Assembly: GCF_021729885.1 (NCBI RefSeq)
Contig: NZ_CP063401.1
Span: 806,001 to 870,000 of the forward strand
Direction of reading: 5' to 3'
Origin: Devosia sp. SL43
GTDB taxonomy: Bacteria; Pseudomonadota; Alphaproteobacteria; Rhizobiales; Devosiaceae
Length of the DNA: 64,000 nucleotides
Under the pieces are notes generated by a model. The model was given only the letters and a program-made list of their open reading frames with translations, did no database searches and was not told the origin of the DNA. Of the stretch, positions 59,284-64,000 are shown piece by piece (the first letter of the stretch is position 1; every line of letters starts with the position of its first letter). Made by a program: the position numbers and the translations under genes.

Positions 59284-59480
59284 GTCCGTTCGATGAGGCT
59301 TCAATAAGTGGAATACAGTCCGCGGCCAGCGATGGATCTGACGGCCAGATCTGCCGGCAACTCGGACCATGAACCGGTTCTGAATCTTCAGTTCAAGCGC
59401 GGTTACAACGCCCCAATTTACTTCTCGTGTCACAGGCAAGAAGCGCTCGGAGGGAGCGCAGCCAAACAGGAGATACCAAA

Positions 59481-59912
59481 ATGAAACGCATGATCATCAC
59501 CACCGCAATCGCCGCAGTTCTCGCAGTTTCCGCCTCGCCCGCTTTCGCCGCCGGCATCTTCGTCAATCAGTTCGGCTTCGGCAACCAGGCCGGTGGCCAG
59601 CAGATCGGCGCTGGTAATACCATCGGTATCGGCCAGAACGGCATCAACAACGGCGGTATCGTCCAGCAGTTCGGCAACGGCAACACCGGCGCCGTCGGCC
59701 AGGTCGGCGTCAACAACGGCGCTGACATCTGGCAGCAGGGCAACAACAATGCCGGTGGCGTTGGCCAGTTCGGCAGCAACCACACCGCAGTCCTGACCCA
59801 GGACGGCAATGGCAACGTCGCCGCCGGTGTCCAGGTCGGCAACAACTGCAATGCCAACGTGACCCAGGCTGGTTCGGGCAACGTGACAGCCTTTGTGCAG
59901 GCCTGCCCCTGA
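59481..59912 (+). CDS. Exported curlin-repeat protein
   Basis: A 143 aa exported protein with a signal peptide (residues 1-23, ending AFAAG). The mature part is a run of curlin-type repeats with Gln/Asn/Gly spacing: NQFGFGNQAGGQQIGAGN, IGQNGINNGG, VQQFGNGNTGAVGQ, WQQGNNNAGG, and so on. Such repeats build amyloid fibres such as curli. Two C-terminal Cys (NNCNANV and QACP) are unusual. None of the curli secretion genes (csgG/E/F) is nearby. AGGAG lies 7 nt before the ATG. The upstream open frame to 59427 is ignored for lack of a signal. Confidence 0.85.
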   Translation: MKRMIITTAIAAVLAVSASPAFAAGIFVNQFGFGNQAGGQQIGAGNTIGIGQNGINNGGIVQQFGNGNTGAVGQVGVNNGADIWQQGNNNAGGVGQFGSNHTAVLTQDGNGNVAAGVQVGNNCNANVTQAGSGNVTAFVQACP

Positions 59913-59937
59913 TCGGTTCTGACGTGAATTGCTGATG

Positions 59938-59961
59938 GCCGGAAGGGAGGCCCCTTCCGGC
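59938..59961 (+). terminator. Hairpin after the curlin-repeat gene
   Basis: A 10-bp perfect stem GCCGGAAGGG / CCCTTCCGGC with a 4-nt loop, 25 nt past the stop; no T tract. Confidence 0.65.
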
Positions 59962-60131
59962 TCGCCTGCTAGCGAGTTCGACTAAGCGACGCAGAGTGCC
60001 AGGCCTGCTGCGGGTTAGTGTGCGCTTTCTCGACTGGGTGAATGTCCGAGGCGCCGAGCTGCTATCATAGGTCAGCCGCGATCGACCGCTGTTGGGCGGC
60101 CGGCCCAAGCTTCGTTCCCGCCGTCGAGCGC

Positions 60132-60263
60132 TTAGGCCAGATTAGCCCACACATGCGAAATTGCCATGTGGCCCAACCATGCCAGAAGGCATAGCATCAT
60201 GAGCATCCAAGCGATGGCGACCAGAACGGCTCGCTTGCGGGTCGGTGGGTGTGAAGACTGCAT
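60132..60263 (-). CDS. Tiny single-pass membrane protein (43 aa)
   Basis: A 43 aa frame: basic N-terminus (MQSSHPPTRKRA), then one hydrophobic helix (VLVAIAWMLMMLCLLAWLG) and a short tail. It starts 2 nt after the stop of the 87 aa gene on the same strand, so it would be co-translated. No family. Support is the coupling and clean topology. Confidence 0.5.
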   Translation of the reverse strand: MQSSHPPTRKRAVLVAIAWMLMMLCLLAWLGHMAISHVWANLA

Positions 60264-60265
60264 GC

Positions 60266-60529
60266 TCACGACTGCCGGTTTTGCGGGCGAGGCAGTCGCT
60301 GTTCAGCGTATCCAGCCCAGGTTCGGCTTCGGGAGTTGATCAGCAAATCGACCGAGTAGCTCTTCTCCGGATAGGAAATCGCGATGTCGGCCAGCACGTT
60401 TTGATCTGCTTCCAATTGGCGATAGAGCAAATCGCTGTCGTCATTTGAAAAGCCGGCAACGGCCATCGTCCAGGTCTTGAGCATCGACCGGTACGTCCTG
60501 AGAAAATCTTCGGCTTCTTGAGCGGTCAT
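60266..60529 (-). CDS. Small soluble protein of unknown function
   Basis: An 87 aa charged protein (MTAQEAEDFLRTYRSMLKTW, then LLYRQLEADQNVLADIAISY). Mostly helical, no TM segment. It sits between a tiny membrane protein (downstream, 2-nt gap) and the divergent PepSY-like operon. No family is recognised. Confidence 0.6.
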   Translation of the reverse strand: MTAQEAEDFLRTYRSMLKTWTMAVAGFSNDDSDLLYRQLEADQNVLADIAISYPEKSYSVDLLINSRSRTWAGYAEQRLPRPQNRQS

Positions 60530-60555
60530 GGGCGGTAGATGGCCTCAGGGAAATT

Positions 60556-60596
60556 CCGGCATCGACAACGCGGGGGCGCGATGTTGTCGATGCCGG
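60556..60596. repeat. 14-bp perfect inverted repeat in a divergent gap
   Basis: CCGGCATCGACAAC (60556-60569) and GTTGTCGATGCCGG (60583-60596) with a 13-nt spacer, located between the divergent 87 aa gene and the PepSY/two-component operon. No T tract on either side. It could be an operator or an RNA hairpin in a leader. Confidence 0.6.
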
Positions 60597-60730
60597 CAAC
60601 GTACTGACGATCAAGAGCGGCATGGGATCTCGGACGCCAACGGACATGAAGCTAGCAAACTTCCGGTGATGGAACCGTGACCGTCCCTGTCAGCGTTTTG
60701 TCAGGCTTAGAGGCCTACAGAAGAGGGACC

Positions 60731-61165
60731 ATGAATCGAAGATCCGTTTTCGCTGTGCTTTTGTGTTGCACTGTGTCCGTGCCTATCCACGCTTGGGCAC
60801 AGGGGAATGGCAACGGAAACGGCGGAAACAACGGAAACGGAAACGGAAACGGCGGAAACAACGGGAACGCGAACAACGGCAACGCTAATGGGAACACCAC
60901 CGGCTTGACCGAGAAGGGTGCGCCCGCCGGCCGATCTGCCGAACTCTCCGACAATGACGCTGTCGCTGCGGTGGAGGCCGGCAAAGCTGTAGCTCTGGAA
61001 ACCATTTTGCCGGATCTTCGAAGCCGAACTGGTGGAGAGATGATCGAGGCAAAACTGCTGCAGATGCAGGGCTTTCTGCTCTACGCAGTTACAGTTCTCA
61101 CGCCCGAGGGCCAGGTGGTCACCGAATACTATTATGCCCGCTCCGGGCTACATGTGGATCGATAA
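60731..61165 (+). CDS. Exported NGN-repeat protein with PepSY-like C-terminus
   Basis: A 144 aa exported protein. Signal peptide about 1-23 (ending AWAQ), a low-complexity run of Gly/Asn repeats (25-55), then a PepSY-like domain (about 75-140: AAVEAGKAVALETILPDL, EMIEAKLLQMQGFLLYAVTV, GQVVTEYYYARSG). PepSY-like proteins next to two-component genes often act as periplasmic regulators. The stop is 2 nt before the response-regulator ATG, so the three genes form an operon. The ATG at 60731 follows AAGAGGG. Confidence 0.8.
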   Translation: MNRRSVFAVLLCCTVSVPIHAWAQGNGNGNGGNNGNGNGNGGNNGNANNGNANGNTTGLTEKGAPAGRSAELSDNDAVAAVEAGKAVALETILPDLRSRTGGEMIEAKLLQMQGFLLYAVTVLTPEGQVVTEYYYARSGLHVDR

Positions 61166-61167
61166 CC

Positions 61168-61830
61168 ATGCGCGTTCTGGTGGCCGAAGACGATGACAGA
61201 ATTGCTGAGACCCTTACGACATCCCTTGAGAAGGCTGGTTTTCTCGTCGAGCGGGAGCGCGATGGCGAAGTCGCCTGGTATCGTGGCGACAGCGAATCCT
61301 ACGACGTCATCATTCTCGACCTCGGGCTGCCACAAATGGACGGCCTTACTGTTCTCAAGCGCTGGCGCAATGCTGGCCGTCTGACTCCCGTATTGATCCT
61401 CACCGCGCGCGGCCAATGGGAAGAGCGGGTCGACGGCATCGAAGCCGGTGCTGACGACTATGTGGTCAAGCCTTTCCACGTCCAAGAAATTGTGGCGCGC
61501 CTTAGGGCGCTAGTGCGGCGCGCCAACGGACTGGCATCCTCGCGGATCGCTTTCGGCAGATACCTCCTCGACCTGCGGACCATGGAAGTCACCGCAGACG
61601 GGGTACCGATGGATTTGACCCCTCAGGAGTTCAAACTGATATCCTACCTGGTCCACCGTCGCGGCCAGGTTATATCGCAGCTTGAGATCACCGAGCACAT
61701 TTATAATCAGGATTACGAACGTGACTCCAATGCGGTGGAGGTTCTGGTGGCCCGCGTCCGTAAGCGTCTCGGCGCCGACGTGATCAAGACCCGCCGCGGC
61801 TTCGGCTACGCATTGGGTGACGGATATTAA
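61168..61830 (+). CDS. OmpR-family response regulator
   Basis: A 220 aa regulator. Receiver domain about 1-115, with acidic pocket EDDD (7-10), phospho-acceptor Asp51 in IILDLGLPQMDG and Lys in DYVVKPF; C-terminal winged helix about 125-218 (VARVRKRLGADVIKTRRGFG). It resembles PhoP/TctD-like regulators. Its stop overlaps the kinase start (TAATG). Confidence 0.95.
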   Translation: MRVLVAEDDDRIAETLTTSLEKAGFLVERERDGEVAWYRGDSESYDVIILDLGLPQMDGLTVLKRWRNAGRLTPVLILTARGQWEERVDGIEAGADDYVVKPFHVQEIVARLRALVRRANGLASSRIAFGRYLLDLRTMEVTADGVPMDLTPQEFKLISYLVHRRGQVISQLEITEHIYNQDYERDSNAVEVLVARVRKRLGADVIKTRRGFGYALGDGY

Positions 61831-63191
61831 TGCTCCACTCCCTCCGATGGCGCATGATGGGGCTGGCCGTCATCTGGGTGGTGGCGTCGTTGGTCGCGGC
61901 TGGCATCGCGTTGCACTATCTCTTCGGCATCAATATCGAGCGTTCGACCCGTGAGGAAATGGAAGCGGCACTGACGCGGCTCGCGGCCGTGATCGTGTCG
62001 TCCGCAGATGGACCAAGCCTTAGTGCGCCGCTGCCTGATCCGCGCTACTCTACTCCGTTCGGTGGCCGCTATTGGCAGATTGAGGCATTGAACACTGGCG
62101 TTACCCTACGATCGCGCTCGCTATGGGACTTCGTCGTTGACGCATCGACAGCCGGCGACGGCCTCTACAATGGTTCGGGCCCGGATGACCGGCAACTTAT
62201 AGTTCTGACCCGTAAGTTGGAGGTCGCGTCTGAGGCTGGGCCCCAAGAATACCTTGTAACCGTAGCTCAGGACCACGGGCCCATTCAGGCCGCGACCCGG
62301 GGGTTCGCCAGCGATCTCACCCAGGTACTCGCAGTCCTAGGGATAGTCGTCGTGCTGGCCGCATGGCTGCAGATCAAGCTCGGACTGTCACCCATTTCGC
62401 GGCTTCGAGAAGCCATCGAGGGCGTCCGACGCGGAGATCGCGCCCGATTGGAAGGAAGATTTCCGACCGAACTGCAGCCGCTGGTGCAGGAGGTGAACGG
62501 CCTGTTGGACGGTCGCGAGGCCATGATGGAGCGCGCCCGGGCCCGCGCGGCGGATCTGGCCCACGGCCTAAAGACACCACTTGCGGCAGTGCATGGCATC
62601 GCTGAGCGTCTGCGGGACAAGGGGAATGACGCGGATGCCGACCTGTTGCAGGACCTCAGTTTCGAAATGTCCGAGCGCGTTGACTACCAGATGCGGCTGG
62701 CGGCCCTGCGTGTCCGCACCACTGCGCATTCGATGCGTTCTTCGCTCAATACGGCGGTGATCCGAACCCTCACCGTCCTCAAGAAAACCGGTCGTGGTGA
62801 GAGTCTGCATTGGGTGGCAGACCTGGCAGAGGACTGCTGGGTGGATGTCCATCGGCAGGACCTGATGGAACTGGTTGGCATCACCCTGGAAAATGCCGCC
62901 AAATGGGCATCCAGCCGGGTCATCGTGCGCAGTATGAACGGCGGCGACCATGTGGTTCTGGAAATCTGTGATGATGGCCCCGGGGTACCCGTCGAGCAGT
63001 TGCAATCGCTTGGCAAGCGCGGTGTCCGACTGGACCAGTCCCTCCCGGGATCGGGTCTGGGTCTCGCCATCGCGGCCGAAATTCTCGACCTAAACCGGGG
63101 CAGCATGGCCTTGAGCGATGCGCAGGTTGGCGGACTCGTCGTTACAATCCGACTGCCACTTTCCACTTCCGAGCCGCCACTGCTGAGCTAA
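61830..63191 (+). CDS. Two-component sensor histidine kinase (PhoQ-like layout)
   Basis: A 453 aa inner-membrane kinase with TM1 (about 9-33), a periplasmic domain (about 35-150), TM2 (about 160-182), a HAMP-like linker, a dimerisation domain with His in LAHGLKTPLAAVHG (about 243), and a HATPase domain (NAAKWASSRVIVRS, ICDDGPGVPVEQL, PGSGLGLAIAAEIL). It pairs with the upstream response regulator; the PepSY-like protein may modulate its periplasmic part. The stop overlaps the convergent 46 aa gene by 4 nt. Confidence 0.93.
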   Translation: MLHSLRWRMMGLAVIWVVASLVAAGIALHYLFGINIERSTREEMEAALTRLAAVIVSSADGPSLSAPLPDPRYSTPFGGRYWQIEALNTGVTLRSRSLWDFVVDASTAGDGLYNGSGPDDRQLIVLTRKLEVASEAGPQEYLVTVAQDHGPIQAATRGFASDLTQVLAVLGIVVVLAAWLQIKLGLSPISRLREAIEGVRRGDRARLEGRFPTELQPLVQEVNGLLDGREAMMERARARAADLAHGLKTPLAAVHGIAERLRDKGNDADADLLQDLSFEMSERVDYQMRLAALRVRTTAHSMRSSLNTAVIRTLTVLKKTGRGESLHWVADLAEDCWVDVHRQDLMELVGITLENAAKWASSRVIVRSMNGGDHVVLEICDDGPGVPVEQLQSLGKRGVRLDQSLPGSGLGLAIAAEILDLNRGSMALSDAQVGGLVVTIRLPLSTSEPPLLS

Positions 63192-63328
63192 GTGCCGGCA
63201 TCCGAATGGACGTCTAGTCCCGCCATCGACTTTGCGGCGTCGGCGCCGTTTTGCGTGCTGGCAATGAGCCCGGCCGCGGCCGCGCAGGATACCAATAGGA
63301 GTGTACCGAACATCAACAGTGTGAGCAT
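63188..63328 (-). CDS. Tiny membrane protein (46 aa)
   Basis: A 46 aa frame: MLTLLMFGTLLLVSCAAAAG then GLIASTQNGADAAKSMAG. The N-terminal hydrophobic stretch could be a TM helix or a lipoprotein-like signal (VSCA). It lies 10 nt after the 59 aa gene on the same strand, with GAGGG 10 nt before the ATG. Third gene of the small EcfG-driven operon. Confidence 0.45.
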   Translation of the reverse strand: MLTLLMFGTLLLVSCAAAAGLIASTQNGADAAKSMAGLDVHSDAGT

Positions 63329-63338
63329 TTCTCGACCC

Positions 63339-63518
63339 TCAAGTTGGGTTGGGTAGATCGGGGGCTGCGGCCGCTAGGACGGCCTCGGACGCCGGTTGTT
63401 GGCTCGCCATTGCGTCCTGATCCATACGCGGCGTAAGGACCAGGACAGCCAATGTGACGGCAGCCAGGGTCTGCGCAATGACCGCTCGCCTGCGACGCCG
63501 AACTTGCGCCAGCGTCAT
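63339..63518 (-). CDS. Tiny membrane protein (59 aa)
   Basis: A 59 aa protein: very basic N-terminus (MTLAQVRRRRRAVIAQT), one hydrophobic helix (LAAVTLAVLVLTP) and an Ala-rich acidic tail. The start at 63518 is 5 nt after the stop of the 67 aa gene, so it is co-transcribed. No family. Confidence 0.55.
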   Translation of the reverse strand: MTLAQVRRRRRAVIAQTLAAVTLAVLVLTPRMDQDAMASQQPASEAVLAAAAPDLPNPT

Positions 63519-63523
63519 GACTC

Positions 63524-63727
63524 TTACTCGGTGACAGTGACGTTCGGCAGATCGACATTGACCGAGTCGCCGTTGCTGGAGATGCCGCCGTTGACCAGCC
63601 ACAGGATCAGCAGGACAGCGAAAACGATGGCGATTATCGCGCCGATGATGCCGAACGGGCTACCGCCGCCAACAACGACGGTTTCACTGGGCGTGCGCTC
63701 GATAATGGTTTCGCGTTCGATGGGCAT
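63524..63727 (-). CDS. Small membrane protein (67 aa), stress-operon leader gene
   Basis: A 67 aa protein: polar N-terminus (MPIERETIIERTPSETVVVG), one helix (GIIGAIIAIVFAVLLILWLV) and a polar tail (SVNVDLPNVTVTE). Similar small proteins occur in related genomes (recollection). AAGGAGG lies 4-10 nt upstream of the ATG, and an exact EcfG-type promoter precedes it. Confidence 0.75.
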   Translation of the reverse strand: MPIERETIIERTPSETVVVGGGSPFGIIGAIIAIVFAVLLILWLVNGGISSNGDSVNVDLPNVTVTE

Positions 63728-63756
63728 AATTGCCTCCTTGTCTGTGTCGAACCAGA

Positions 63757-63781
63757 AACGCCCGACCTTACCGTTCGTTCC
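63757..63781 (-). promoter_or_regulatory. EcfG-type promoter of the tiny-membrane-protein operon
   Basis: On the minus strand: GGAAC (63781-63777), 16 nt, CGTT (63760-63757), exact consensus, with the -10 box 29 nt before the 67 aa ATG. Confidence 0.85.
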
Positions 63782-63810
63782 TATAAGTGATTGATATTAA
63801 ATATGAAAAA

Positions 63811-63832
63811 CGCCTGACAATCCTGTCAGGCG
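63811..63832 (-). terminator. Intrinsic terminator of the partial gene at the window end
   Basis: A 9-bp stem CGCCTGACA / TGTCAGGCG with a 4-nt loop; on the minus strand it is followed by TTTTTCAT. A second hairpin (63855-63876, GAGGGCGGCC / GGCCGCCCTC) lies between it and the stop of the partial gene. Confidence 0.88.
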
Positions 63833-63881
63833 CTTGTAAGGTTCTCCGGCCACAGAGGGCGGCCGAGGCCGCCCTCCAATC

Positions 63882-64000
63882 TTATGGCTGCGCTGGAGCC
63901 GCAGGCAGAACCGGGCATTTGCCATCCACCATCGTCTCCGGCGGACAAGCGGGCTCATTGGCTTCTGCTGCCGGTGCCGGAGCGGGCTCGGCCTCCGGCG
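63882..64000 (-). CDS. C-terminal end of an exported-type Pro/Ala-rich protein (partial)
   Basis: Only the last 39 codons are inside the window: an Ala/Pro/Glu-rich stretch (PEAEPAPAPAAEANEPA) followed by CPPETMVDGKCPVLPAAPAQP and TAA. Two cysteines 11 residues apart could form a disulfide. The rest lies beyond base 64000. Family unknown. Confidence 0.65.
   Translation of the reverse strand, partial: PEAEPAPAPAAEANEPACPPETMVDGKCPVLPAAPAQP

Noticed and set aside
60671..60697. An EcfG promoter for the PepSY/two-component operon
   Set aside because: The boxes match but the spacer is 18 nt, longer than the 16-17 nt of the consensus; it is kept only as a remark.
60785..60900. Short tandem repeats that might be a CRISPR array
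   Set aside because: They are in-frame GGAAAC/AACGGC-type codon repeats encoding Gly/Asn inside an exported protein; no spacers of uniform length exist. No CRISPR array was seen elsewhere.

Overview
The window is a 64 kb chromosomal stretch from a GC-rich alphaproteobacterium. Gene content and promoter type point to the order Hyphomicrobiales, most likely Devosia or a close relative. Supporting signs are DUF3126, a BTLCP (LapG-type) protease, a NifU-like scaffold of the alphaproteobacterial kind, two-PilZ proteins, HWE-type kinases, DUF6894/DUF1206/CsbD/GlsB stress proteins, and several promoters of the alphaproteobacterial general stress sigma factor EcfG. The genus is inferred from gene content and was not tested by a search.

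1-33 kb is mostly core genome. It holds secreted proteins of unknown role (804-4513, including one with two LCCL domains) and sugar-nucleotide genes (phosphohexomutase, UDP-glucuronate epimerase). Translation and cofactor genes follow (arfB, thrS, yidD, an Fe-S scaffold, folE, hisI). Next come a rhomboid, PAS and PilZ proteins beside a BTLCP protease, cysE, a FAD monooxygenase, an MFS exporter, an autotransporter, a gluconate module (gnd, SDR, gntK), an EamA transporter, CYTH, ogt, csbD, a RluA-type synthase, two ASCH-like paralogues and RidA. Two copies of a large palindromic repeat fill convergent intergenic gaps.

33.5-42.9 kb is accessory. Right after tRNA-Leu(TAA) lies a three-gene cassette on the minus strand: a MuF/phage-head-morphogenesis-like protein, a protein with a PD-(D/E)XK nuclease-like signature, and a candidate immunity protein. 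After gpt, a CinA-type domain protein and map, radC is cut off inside its JAMM motif, and two different tyrosine-recombinase genes follow.

42.9-53 kb is rich in signal transduction: a sugar-binding-protein gene behind a CHASE3/HWE kinase, a PAS-GAF hybrid kinase, an aminoglycoside-phosphotransferase-like gene, a coiled-coil membrane protein and a GAF-GGDEF-PilZ protein.

53-64 kb looks like a general-stress cluster. EcfG-type promoters (GGAAC, 16-17 nt, CGTT) precede DUF1206, GlsB-YidB, an unusual AI-2E transporter fused to Rossmann-like and GAF-like domains, and a three-gene operon of tiny membrane proteins. Weaker versions precede csbD, DUF6894 and an SH3/DUF1236 protein. A curlin-repeat protein and a PepSY-like/response-regulator/kinase operon sit in the same region. 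The window ends inside a minus-strand gene.
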